A stretch of DNA of 64,000 bases from JAKFXL01 sp947085765 (GTDB lineage Bacteria > Pseudomonadota > Gammaproteobacteria > Tenderiales > Tenderiaceae), in the NCBI GenBank assembly GCA_947085765.1, contig CAMTXZ010000004.1:1-64000 (forward strand), in the 5' to 3' direction. Below, one piece after another: positions 34,693 through 42,674 of this stretch; the first letter of the stretch is position 1, and each line of letters opens with the position of its first letter. Below the pieces are notes generated by a model, which worked only from the letters and a program-made list of their open reading frames with translations, did no database searches and had not been told where the DNA came from. The translations under genes and the position numbers were made by a program.

Positions 34693-35172
34693 CTACAGCT
34701 TATCAACGCCCTTGAGCAGGTTGATCATCTCAATCGCCGACATGGCGGCTTCAACGCCTTTATTGCCCGCCTTGGCGCCGGAACGTTCAATCGCCTGTTC
34801 GATGCTATCTACGGTCAATACACCAAAGGCGACCGGCAGATCATGTTGCATGGCAACCATCGCCAGCCCTTTGGAACACTCACCCGCCACGTACTCAAAG
34901 TGCGGCGTGCCACCCCGGATGACCGCACCTACGGCGATGATGGCGTCATGTTTTTTCTTGGCCGCCACTCGCTGCGCCAGCAACGGCAACTCATAGGCGC
35001 CGGGGGCGTAGATCAGATCGATATTCTCGACCTTGCCGCCGTGGCGCTTGATGCAATCAATAGCGCCAGCAACCAGATGGTCCACCACAAAACTGTTAAA
35101 ACGGCCCGCCACAATGGCAAACCGGTGACCAGCGGCGCTGAAATCACCCTCGATTAGATTCACGTCTTTCAT
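34693..35172 (-). CDS. ribH: 6,7-dimethyl-8-ribityllumazine synthase
   Basis: RibH condenses the pyrimidine and butanone-phosphate precursors in riboflavin synthesis and forms icosahedral or pentameric shells. The 159 residues show the substrate-binding F-N-S-F-V-V segment near 27, G-A-Y-E-L-P near 58, A-V-G-A-V-I-R-G-G-T-P-H-F-E-Y-V near 80 with the catalytic His, and F-G-V-L-T near 115. It follows the ribB gene after 124 bases and precedes nusB. Confidence 0.97.
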   Translation of the reverse strand: MKDVNLIEGDFSAAGHRFAIVAGRFNSFVVDHLVAGAIDCIKRHGGKVENIDLIYAPGAYELPLLAQRVAAKKKHDAIIAVGAVIRGGTPHFEYVAGECSKGLAMVAMQHDLPVAFGVLTVDSIEQAIERSGAKAGNKGVEAAMSAIEMINLLKGVDKL

Positions 35173-35296
35173 CTGTTTTCCTTAGACAGTAGGCACCAGG
35201 GCCTGTGCATGCGTTAGCGGCCTATTGTAACCGCCCCAAGAGCCTGTCGGATATAGACGATGGCGGCAGGCATGCCGACCACCACTCAGCCGCCTG

Positions 35297-36409
35297 CTAA
35301 ACATACTCCACCACTTCAAGACCAAAACCGGCCAGGCCATGGAGCTTTTTGGGCGCGCCAATAATCCGCATCTTGCGGACCCCGATGTCGGCAAGGATCT
35401 GCGCGCCGGCACCATAACCGCGCAGGTCCGAACTCGGTTCTGGCCGTGGCAGGTTGATGCCCCGGTCCTGGAGCTGATAATCGCGGATCCGTTTAACCAG
35501 ATCGGCGGGCCTCTCCTCATGCTGGAGCAACAGGATTACGGCCGACGCCTCATCAGCGACCCGCTGCATCGCAGCCCGCAGTGGCATGCCACCGTCACCA
35601 CGCTGCACCGCCAGCAGATCGGTAAAGGTATCGGCCAGATGGACCCGTACCAGGATCGGCACATCGGGCAGGATCTCGCCCTTCACCAGCACCAGGTGCA
35701 GCCCCTTGTCGACATAGTCCTGATAGGCCATCAGCCGGAACTGGCCATACTCCGTGGGCAACTGGCACTCCGCCACCCGCTCCACGCTCTTTTCGTGTTG
35801 CAGGCGATAGCTGATCAGGTCGGCGACGGTGCCGATCTTAAGGCCGTGCTCTTGGGCAAAAACCTCCAGCTCCGGGCGACGCGCCATGGTGCCGTCATCA
35901 TTCAGGATCTCAACGATGACACTGGCAGGTTCAAGCCGCGCCAGCCGCGCCAGATCACACCCCGCCTCGGTGTGACCGGCACGACTCAACACCCCACCGG
36001 GCTGGGCCATGAGTGGGAAGATATGGCCGGGTTGATTGATATCCTCTGGCCCCGCCCCTGCCTTGACCGCCGCCTGCACCGTCGCAGCACGATCAGCCGC
36101 AGAGATACCGGTCGTCACCCCCTCGGCAGCCTCAATCGAAACCGTAAAATTGGTCGCGTGTTTGGCATGGGTATTGGCCACCATCAGCGGTAACTGGAGC
36201 TGCTCGCAGCGCTCACGGGTCAGGGTCAGACAGACCAGGCCACGGGCATAACGAGCCATGAAATTGATATCCTTGGCCTGCACACACTGCGCCGCCATGA
36301 TCAGATCGCCCTCGTTCTCGCGATCCTCGTCATCCATCAACACCACCATCTTGCCCTGGCGGATATCTTCAATAATCTCTTCAATGCTATTGAGTGCCAT
36401 GCGCTCCAT
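35297..36409 (-). CDS. ribB: 3,4-dihydroxy-2-butanone-4-phosphate synthase fused to degenerate GTP cyclohydrolase II-like domain
   Basis: The N-terminal 205 residues are a complete DHBP synthase, with D-D-E-D-R-E-N-E-G-D near residue 28, T-G-I-S-A-A-D-R near 100 and H-T-E-A-G-C-D near 146. The C-terminal 160 residues are RibA-like in layout but lack the three zinc Cys (V-R-V-H-L-A-D-T-F instead of the Cys-containing motif) and the R-G-I-G-L loop, so GTP cyclohydrolase II activity is not expected. This is the RibBX-type architecture common in proteobacteria; a separate ribA must exist elsewhere. ATG 36409 overlaps the ribE stop (TGATG); ATG 36400 is an alternative. Confidence 0.95.
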   Translation of the reverse strand: MERMALNSIEEIIEDIRQGKMVVLMDDEDRENEGDLIMAAQCVQAKDINFMARYARGLVCLTLTRERCEQLQLPLMVANTHAKHATNFTVSIEAAEGVTTGISAADRAATVQAAVKAGAGPEDINQPGHIFPLMAQPGGVLSRAGHTEAGCDLARLARLEPASVIVEILNDDGTMARRPELEVFAQEHGLKIGTVADLISYRLQHEKSVERVAECQLPTEYGQFRLMAYQDYVDKGLHLVLVKGEILPDVPILVRVHLADTFTDLLAVQRGDGGMPLRAAMQRVADEASAVILLLQHEERPADLVKRIRDYQLQDRGINLPRPEPSSDLRGYGAGAQILADIGVRKMRIIGAPKKLHGLAGFGLEVVEYV

Positions 36410-37071
36410 CAACCTTTCAAAAAACCGTGTTCAGCCAGAAGCTCAAGTGTCACCCCTGTACCATTGCTCTGCGCCGCCTTGTCACCGAGCAGCAACCGCT
36501 CCAGATAACGGGCCAGCAGATCGACCTCGATATTAACGCGTCGCCCAACTTTATATTCATTGATTGTGGTCACAACAGTCGTATGAGGAATGACGTTGAT
36601 CTCAAACAGTGCACCGTCGATGTTATTCACGGTAAGACTGACACCATCGATACAGACCGAACCCTTCACCGCCACATACTTGGCCAGGCCATCCGGCACC
36701 CGCACCCGGAAGCGCAGCGACTCACCCACCTGCTCACGTGATTCGATCACCCCCACGCCATCAACATGACCACTCACCAGATGGCCACCGAGGCGTGTGG
36801 TGGGGGTCAACGCCTTCTCCAGGTTTACGGCGCGACCGACACTAAAATCCGCCATGGTGGTTTTATCCAGCGTTTCAGCGGAGGCATCCATCACAAAACC
36901 AGCGGCGCTAAACTGCACCACGGTAAGGCAGATGCCATCAATGGCGATGCTGTCGCCCAACTGCACATCGCTCATATCAAGATCGCCCGCCGCAATCGAC
37001 AAACGGCGGTCATCGCCCTTTACCTCAAGCGCCCTGATCTGGCCACGTGCTTCGATGATTCCAGTAAACAT
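36409..37071 (-). CDS. ribE: riboflavin synthase alpha subunit
   Basis: This enzyme dismutates two lumazines into riboflavin. The 220 residues contain the duplicated lumazine-binding barrel: M-F-T-G-I-I-E at the start, G-D-S-I-A-I-D-G-I-C-L-T-V in the first half and K-G-S-V-C-I-D-G-V-S-L-T-V in the second, with L-G-G-H-L-V-S-G-H-V-D between them. It follows ribD by ten bases and its stop overlaps the ribB start. Confidence 0.97.
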   Translation of the reverse strand: MFTGIIEARGQIRALEVKGDDRRLSIAAGDLDMSDVQLGDSIAIDGICLTVVQFSAAGFVMDASAETLDKTTMADFSVGRAVNLEKALTPTTRLGGHLVSGHVDGVGVIESREQVGESLRFRVRVPDGLAKYVAVKGSVCIDGVSLTVNNIDGALFEINVIPHTTVVTTINEYKVGRRVNIEVDLLARYLERLLLGDKAAQSNGTGVTLELLAEHGFLKG

Positions 37072-37081
37072 ATCTGTAAAT

Positions 37082-38176
37082 TTATGTCCGTTGCGGTTTG
37101 AAGATCAAACGAATATCGTCCCCTACCTGCCGCATATCCTTCAACTCCAGCGCCACCCGCTGCTCCATCTTCTCCAGCAGCGGCAGATGGATAAGGCCAT
37201 GGGCGCTATCGCCAAGCAGATGTGGCGCCATATAGATCACCAGCTCATCAATCAACCCGGCCTCCAGAAAGGCGCCACTCAGGGTCGGACCAGCCTCGAT
37301 CAGCACCTCATTGTATTGCAGCTCGTTGAGCTGTTGCAGCAGCGCATGTAGATCCAGCTCATCATTAACAACCGGCAGATCCAGCAACTTTGCGCCCACC
37401 TGCTGCAACGCCTGGCGCTTAACAATGTCGTGCGAGGCTGTGGCGATCCAGCTCTGCCCCACTTGCTGCAAAAGCTGGGCGGTAGGGGCAATGCGCAGGG
37501 TGCTATCGAGCACCACCCGATCCGGCTGCTTCACCGCGCCCTCAACCCGGGCGCTAAGACGGGCATCATCGGCCAACACGGTGTTGATACCGGTGACAAT
37601 CACCGAGCTGCGCGCCCGCAGCCGCTGCACATCGTCACGTGCCGCCTCACCAGTGATCCATTTACTCTCACCACTGGCAAGCGCGGTGCGGCCATCCAGA
37701 CTCATCGCCAGCTTGCAACGCACATAGGGACGGCCACGGGTGAAGCGGGAGATAAAACCGGGGTTGAGCTGGCGCGCCTCTGCCTCAAGCAGTCCTACGC
37801 TGGTCTCGATACCGGCCTGCTCCAGCAGCGCCAACCCCTCTCCCGACACCTTGGGGTTTGGGTCAACCATCGCCGCCACCACTCGTGCCACACCGGCGTT
37901 CAGCAGCGCCTCAGCACACGGCGGGGTACGACCATGATGGCTGCACGGCTCCAATGTCACATAGACGGTCGCCGCCCGCGCCCGATCACCCGCCTGGCGC
38001 AGCGCGTTGATCTCGGCATGTGGCTCACCGGCACACTCATGCCACCCCTCTCCCACCACCTCATCATCCCGCACGATGAGACAACCGACCCGCGGATTGG
38101 GATCAGTGGTCCATAAACCACGTTCGGCCAGACGTAGCGCCTGGGCCATGTGGGTGTAATCAGCTGCTGTAAACAT
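37082..38176 (-). CDS. ribD: bifunctional riboflavin deaminase/reductase
   Basis: RibD deaminates the pyrimidine intermediate and reduces its ribosyl group. The 364 residues comprise an N-terminal cytidine-deaminase-like domain with H-A-E-I-N-A-L near 50 and the zinc site P-C-S-H-H-G-R-T-P-P-C-A near 75, and a C-terminal DHFR-like reductase domain starting about residue 145 (R-C-K-L-A-M-S-L-D-G-R). Both halves are intact. It lies between nrdR and ribE. No FMN riboswitch is visible upstream. Confidence 0.97.
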   Translation of the reverse strand: MFTAADYTHMAQALRLAERGLWTTDPNPRVGCLIVRDDEVVGEGWHECAGEPHAEINALRQAGDRARAATVYVTLEPCSHHGRTPPCAEALLNAGVARVVAAMVDPNPKVSGEGLALLEQAGIETSVGLLEAEARQLNPGFISRFTRGRPYVRCKLAMSLDGRTALASGESKWITGEAARDDVQRLRARSSVIVTGINTVLADDARLSARVEGAVKQPDRVVLDSTLRIAPTAQLLQQVGQSWIATASHDIVKRQALQQVGAKLLDLPVVNDELDLHALLQQLNELQYNEVLIEAGPTLSGAFLEAGLIDELVIYMAPHLLGDSAHGLIHLPLLEKMEQRVALELKDMRQVGDDIRLIFKPQRT

Positions 38177-38215
38177 GAAGGAGATTACCTGGTGTGCAGA
38201 TCAGCAAGGCAGCAA

Positions 38216-38746
38216 CTATTCATTGCCCTTCTTGGTCTTTTTCTGATCACTGCTGGGCAGCAACGAGATCTGCTGGGCCGTGAGTTCGGCCGGCGCTTCG
38301 TTTTCAAGCCGGTCGATCGCCTCGCGAAAGGCGCTAACATCCTGAAAACTGCGATAGACCGAGGCAAAACGGATATAGGCCACCTGGTCGAGCTGGGCCA
38401 GCGCCGCCATCACCCACTCACCGAGACGGCGCGACGGCACTTCCCGATCACCGGTGGCGCGCAGCTGATTTTTGATACGGCTGATCGCATCCTCGATCCG
38501 CTCGGTGGCCACCGGCCGCTTCTCCAACGAGCGCTGCATACCACGACGCAGCTTCTCTTCGTCAAACGGTTCGCGGATACCATCCTGCTTGACGATACGT
38601 GGCAGCGCCAACTCGGCGGTCTCAAAGGTGGTAAAACGCTCGGCGCAGGTGAGGCACTCACGCCGCCGCCGCACGCTGTCGCCTTCGTTGGCGAGGCGTG
38701 AGTCGATCACCTTGGTCTCTTCGGCACCACAAAAGGGGCAACGCAT
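38216..38746 (-). CDS. nrdR: transcriptional repressor NrdR
   Basis: NrdR represses ribonucleotide reductase genes when dATP is bound. The 176-residue protein has an N-terminal zinc ribbon (M-R-C-P-F-C-G ... C-L-T-C-A-E-R-F) and an ATP-cone domain starting V-K-Q-D-G. It is about 25 residues longer than E. coli NrdR at the C-terminus, with a Lys-rich tail. The place between glyA and ribD is the standard one. Confidence 0.96.
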   Translation of the reverse strand: MRCPFCGAEETKVIDSRLANEGDSVRRRRECLTCAERFTTFETAELALPRIVKQDGIREPFDEEKLRRGMQRSLEKRPVATERIEDAISRIKNQLRATGDREVPSRRLGEWVMAALAQLDQVAYIRFASVYRSFQDVSAFREAIDRLENEAPAELTAQQISLLPSSDQKKTKKGNE

Positions 38747-38786
38747 TGCGCTCTATTCCTTGGCTGAACTCTGGCCGTCGACTGTA

Positions 38787-40043
38787 TCAGCTACCGTAGA
38801 CCGGCAGCCGTTTGCAAACCACCGCAACCTTCTCGCGCACGGCATCGATGACAGCCTGATCGCCCCTTGCATCGATGATGTCGCAGATCCAACCGGTCAG
38901 ATCGCGACACTCGCCCTCGCCAAAACCACGGGTGGTGATGGCGGGTGTGCCGATACGGATGCCGGAGGTGACAAAAGGTGACTGCGGATCATTAGGCACA
39001 CTATTTTTGTTGATGGTGATGTGGGCGTTGCCCAGCCACGCATCGATCTCTTTGCCAGTCAGTCCCTGTTTAATAAAGCTCACCAACATCAAATGGTTAT
39101 CGGTGCCACCAGAGACAATCTCAAAACCACGTTTGGTAAAGACCTCCGCCATCACGCGGGCGTTTTTAACTACCTGCTGCTGATAGGTTTTGAAACCAGG
39201 TTCCAGCGCCTCCTTGAAGGCAACAGCCTTGGCAGCAATCACATGCATCAACGGACCACCCTGAATACCCGGGAAGACAATGGAGTTGAGCTTCTTCTCG
39301 ATTTCGGGATTGGCCTTGGCGAGAATGATGCCGCCGCGTGGACCGCGCAGAGTCTTGTGAGTGGTTGAGGTAGTAACGTCAGCAATGTTCACCGGGTTGG
39401 GGTAGACACCGGCGGCAATCAGCCCCGCGACGTGGGCCATATCGACAAACAGATAGGCGCCAACACTATCGGCGATGTCACGGAAACGCTGCCAATCCAC
39501 TACTCGGGAGTAGGCGCTGAAACCGGCGATGATCATCTTGGGTTTGTGCTCTTTAGCCAGCGCGTCAACCTGTGCGTAATCGATCTCACCCGTCGCCTCA
39601 TCCAAACCGTATTGAATGGCGTTATAGATCTTGCCAGAAAAACTGACCTTGGCGCCGTGGGTCAAGTGGCCGCCATGGGCCAGACTCATGCCCAGCACGG
39701 TATCACCCGGTTGCAGCAGCGCCATGTAGACGGCGGCGTTGGCCTGGGAACCGGAGTGCGGCTGCACATTGGCATAATCAGCGCCAAACAGCTCCTTGAC
39801 ACGATCAATCGCCAGCTGCTCGGCGATATCAACAAACTCGCAACCGCCGTAATAACGTTTGCCCGGATAGCCTTCGGCATATTTATTGGTGAGAACGGAG
39901 CCTTGCGCCTCCATCACCCGTGGGCTGGCGTAGTTCTCGGAGGCGATCAATTCAATATGAACCTCCTGACGCTCACGCTCGTGTTCCATCGCAGCCCAGA
40001 GTTCTGCATCATATCCAGCAATGGTCATATCCTTGGTAAACAT
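38787..40043 (-). CDS. glyA: serine hydroxymethyltransferase
   Basis: GlyA interconverts serine and glycine, loading one-carbon units onto tetrahydrofolate. The 418 residues show I-A-S-E-N-Y-A-S near 33, Y-A-E-G-Y-P-G-K-R-Y-Y near 54, and the PLP lysine in T-T-S-T-T-H-K-T-L-R-G-P-R near 225. It heads the minus-strand cluster through pgpA. No purine-repressor or THF riboswitch motif is obvious upstream. Confidence 0.98.
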   Translation of the reverse strand: MFTKDMTIAGYDAELWAAMEHERERQEVHIELIASENYASPRVMEAQGSVLTNKYAEGYPGKRYYGGCEFVDIAEQLAIDRVKELFGADYANVQPHSGSQANAAVYMALLQPGDTVLGMSLAHGGHLTHGAKVSFSGKIYNAIQYGLDEATGEIDYAQVDALAKEHKPKMIIAGFSAYSRVVDWQRFRDIADSVGAYLFVDMAHVAGLIAAGVYPNPVNIADVTTSTTHKTLRGPRGGIILAKANPEIEKKLNSIVFPGIQGGPLMHVIAAKAVAFKEALEPGFKTYQQQVVKNARVMAEVFTKRGFEIVSGGTDNHLMLVSFIKQGLTGKEIDAWLGNAHITINKNSVPNDPQSPFVTSGIRIGTPAITTRGFGEGECRDLTGWICDIIDARGDQAVIDAVREKVAVVCKRLPVYGS

Positions 40044-40361
40044 GGCGTTACATATCTCCGGCTAAGCTGAAAAGAGAAATTTGAAAGGGTCACTAGGATA
40101 CCCGATTCGGGCCGATTCTGCATTGTTATGGAGATGTGACGCCAGGACAACAGCCAAGAACCACAGAATGTTAAGCGGGACTTAAAGCACACTGCTATTC
40201 ATGTTATATTCACCACCTCAGGGTTAAACCCGACAATTCAAATTTTTCAGAGCTGCGGCCTGAAACGGGTAGGAGACCCCCAGGAAAATTCCTGGAGATA
40301 GCGGACCAGCAAGACCATTGCTAACTATTGTTCAGTCAGGCCACGTCATGAGGCATAGGCA
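40044..40361 (+). other. intergenic region between glyA and a diguanylate cyclase gene
   Basis: This 318-base divergent region carries the glyA promoter on its left and, on the plus strand, a weak sigma70 pair: TTAAAG (40182-40187), 17 bases, TATATT (40205-40210). Downstream of that is a run of small hairpins described separately. I saw no tRNA or other gene. Confidence 0.55.
40221..40323 (+). ncRNA. hairpin-rich 5' leader of the diguanylate cyclase gene
   Basis: Five short stems follow one another: GGGTT-A-AACCC (40221-40231), TTTCAG-N9-CTGAAA (40245-40265), GGGT-AGGAG-ACCC (40267-40279), CCAGGA-AAAT-TCCTGG (40280-40295) and a weaker TAGC/GCTA (40299-40323). Four GGA triplets occur, one displayed in the AGGAG loop. 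The element starts about 10 bases after a candidate -10 box and ends about 40 bases before the GTG. It may be a regulatory leader, for example a CsrA/RsmA target, or a small RNA. It does not fit the known cyclic-di-GMP riboswitch consensus. Confidence 0.4.
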
Positions 40362-41663
40362 GTGGCGATACATAGTTTTTCATCCTCTTCAGCAACATTA
40401 CGCAGGGTTCTGCGATTACTGGAGACACTTGGCTCCACCAGCAGTGGCTCCACGATCTACCACCACATTGAGCGCTGTTTCCTTGAGCTCGAATCAACCC
40501 AGCTAGAGAGCGAGACCCAATATATAGAGCTGCTTGAGCTGCTGCTTGACGCCCTTACCCACTCGCTCGGCCAAGACTCCCCTCTCTATACCTCCGGCCA
40601 TATCCTGCGTACCACTTTGATTCCACCGCTGCTACCACATGAACTGCGGCGTCTAAAGACAGATGCAAAACAATTGATAGCCCAGCTTCAGCAGCAAGAT
40701 AGCTTCGAACCATCATCACCCAACCACAGTGTTATCCCACGGAGCGGCCAAACCGCTGCCACTGTTACCACCGGGTACGACCTTGAGAGGCAAAACAGAA
40801 ACAGCACAACGGCACCTGGCCATTTCGACCAGTCGCTACAGGAGACACGCAGCAATCTCCAGAGCATCAAGGGCAAGCTCGACAGACAGATAGAACAAGC
40901 CGTCGCATATAACAACGAACTAGCCCACCTGATCAAAGCGTCGATGGAGGCAATCCGAGTAGTAGATGCCAAACAGGATGTCGACGAAATGCGCATCACC
41001 CACCTACAGCACTACATCAAGCTATTCAAGGAGCACCAGGACCTTACCACTAAATTCAGCACCATCCAGCAACAGCTTAATGCCTTTGAAAATGAGAGCC
41101 AGCAGCTGGACGATGAGCTTACCCGAGTCCACATGTTGAGCGTGACGGATGAGCTGACCCAGCTCCCGAATCGCCGCGCCTTCATCCAGCGACTCGATAA
41201 CGAAATGGCGCGTGTGCAACGCTACGGCTCACCGCTAGCGCTGGCCATCATCGATCTGGATGAATTCAAACCGATCAACGACACCTTTGGCCACAACGCT
41301 GGTGATCAAGTGCTACGCTATTTTGCCGAGACCGCGCTAACGGTGCTGCGCCATCACGACACTGTCGCCCGCTATGGTGGCGAAGAGTTTGCAGTGCTGA
41401 TGCCCAATACCGAGATTGAGGGTGCGCTCTGCACCCTGAAAAAGATCCAGAGCGAAGTGGCTGGCTCGCTCTGCCGCCTGGACGACGGCGTCGAGATCAC
41501 CGCCCCCACCTTTTCCGCTGGAGTCGCCCTTTACAATCCTGGTGAAAGCCCGGAAGAGTTAATTAAACGTGCCGATACCGCGATGTATCGCGCCAAACAT
41601 TCAGGTCGCAACCGCATTGAAGTACACACCATGGGGACCAAACAGAAACTCCAGGCAACGTGA
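40362..41663 (+). CDS. diguanylate cyclase (GGDEF) with helical N-terminal domain
   Basis: This 433-residue cytoplasmic protein makes cyclic di-GMP. The C-terminal GGDEF domain starts about residue 260 (D-E-L-T-Q-L-P-N-R-R-A-F), with the active site G-G-E-E-F at 339-343 and an R-x-x-D inhibitory site (R330-D333) five residues before it. The N-terminal 255 residues are mainly alpha-helical and coiled coil and resemble N-terminal regions of soluble diguanylate cyclases; no membrane helix is present. The start is GTG 40362 with GAGG about nine bases upstream. It is a single-gene unit ending at a clear terminator. Confidence 0.92.
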   Translation: MAIHSFSSSSATLRRVLRLLETLGSTSSGSTIYHHIERCFLELESTQLESETQYIELLELLLDALTHSLGQDSPLYTSGHILRTTLIPPLLPHELRRLKTDAKQLIAQLQQQDSFEPSSPNHSVIPRSGQTAATVTTGYDLERQNRNSTTAPGHFDQSLQETRSNLQSIKGKLDRQIEQAVAYNNELAHLIKASMEAIRVVDAKQDVDEMRITHLQHYIKLFKEHQDLTTKFSTIQQQLNAFENESQQLDDELTRVHMLSVTDELTQLPNRRAFIQRLDNEMARVQRYGSPLALAIIDLDEFKPINDTFGHNAGDQVLRYFAETALTVLRHHDTVARYGGEEFAVLMPNTEIEGALCTLKKIQSEVAGSLCRLDDGVEITAPTFSAGVALYNPGESPEELIKRADTAMYRAKHSGRNRIEVHTMGTKQKLQAT

Positions 41664-41676
41664 CTGAATAACTGAA

Positions 41677-41713
41677 ACAAAAAAGGCCCGCTTCAGCGGG
41701 CCTTTTTATTTTA
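41677..41713. terminator. bidirectional intrinsic terminator
   Basis: GGCCCGC (41685-41691), loop TTCA, GCGGGCC (41696-41702), flanked by an A-run on the left and a T-run on the right. It serves both the diguanylate cyclase gene from the left and secF from the right. Confidence 0.9.
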
Positions 41714-41730
41714 TCGCCAGCAGCTAGCCG

Positions 41731-42666
41731 CTACGGCGTAGAGTCAACCTCTGCCCCCTCCTTTTCAACCTGCATCAAGTCAGCCTTGCTCACCCCCATC
41801 AGGACAATCAGGCTACTGGCAATATAGATAGATGAGTAAGTACCTACCGCAATACCGATAATCAGTGCCAGGGCAAAGCCGTGGATCGCCTCACCGCCAA
41901 AAAGAAGCAGTGAAATCACCACCAGGCTGGTAGTGCCGGAGGTCATGATGGTACGTGACAATGTCTGGGTGACGGACTGGTTGATGATCTCAATCGGACT
42001 CACCTTGCGCACCTTGCGGAAGGTTTCGCGAATACGATCGTAAACCACGATGGTGTCATTGAGGGAGTAACCGATCACCGCCAATATTGCCGCCAATACC
42101 GTCAGATCGAACTCCCACTGAAAGATGGAAAAAAGCCCGATGGTAATAATGACGTCATGCAGGGTGGCGAGCACTGCACCCACTGCAAAACGGGCCTCAA
42201 ACCGGAAGTAGACATAGATCAGGATACCAAACAGTGCCGCCAGAATCGCCAGACCACCATCTTCGGTCAGCTCCTTACCGACCTGCGGACCAACAAACTC
42301 AATGCGGCGCAACTCTACCTTGTGGCCATCATCATTCAGCGCCGCCAGTACCTTATTGCTGATCTCGGCCTGCGCTGATTCACTGGGCGCCAGACGGATC
42401 AGAACATCCTGTGAGGTACCAAAATGCTGCACTACAGCCCGTTCAAAACCACCCTTGGCCAGTGCACCACGCACAGCCTGGAGGTCGGCCGACTGCTCAT
42501 AGCCCACCTCAACCAGGGTACCACCGGTAAAGTCGATCCCCAGATTCAGGCCACGGGTGGCCACTGAGCCAAGGGCGATAATTACCAGCAGCAGCGAGAT
42601 CAGCAGGCCGATTTTGCGCGTGCCCATAAAGTCGACCGTGTTTTTTACATTAAAAAATTCCATCAT
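41731..42666 (-). CDS. secF: protein translocase subunit SecF
   Basis: SecF works with SecD in the inner membrane to use proton flow for pulling exported proteins out of the Sec channel. The 311 residues have N-terminal N-T-V-D-F-M, a periplasmic domain, G-I-D-F-T-G-G-T near 44, and the helix cluster with G-Y-S-L-N-D-T-I-V-V-Y-D-R-I-R-E near 200. It is last in queA-tgt-yajC-secD-secF and nine bases from secD. Confidence 0.97.
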   Translation of the reverse strand: MMEFFNVKNTVDFMGTRKIGLLISLLLVIIALGSVATRGLNLGIDFTGGTLVEVGYEQSADLQAVRGALAKGGFERAVVQHFGTSQDVLIRLAPSESAQAEISNKVLAALNDDGHKVELRRIEFVGPQVGKELTEDGGLAILAALFGILIYVYFRFEARFAVGAVLATLHDVIITIGLFSIFQWEFDLTVLAAILAVIGYSLNDTIVVYDRIRETFRKVRKVSPIEIINQSVTQTLSRTIMTSGTTSLVVISLLLFGGEAIHGFALALIIGIAVGTYSSIYIASSLIVLMGVSKADLMQVEKEGAEVDSTP

Positions 42667-42674
42667 CCCTCTCC

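Noticed and set aside
38177..38215. FMN riboswitch for the rib genes
   Set aside because: No RFN-type conserved segments in any gap of the rib cluster; gaps are too short except 35173-35296, which shows none.
40221..40323. Cyclic-di-GMP (GEMM) riboswitch upstream of the diguanylate cyclase
   Set aside because: The leader is structured but lacks the conserved GEMM cores and their order, so only an unassigned structured leader is reported.
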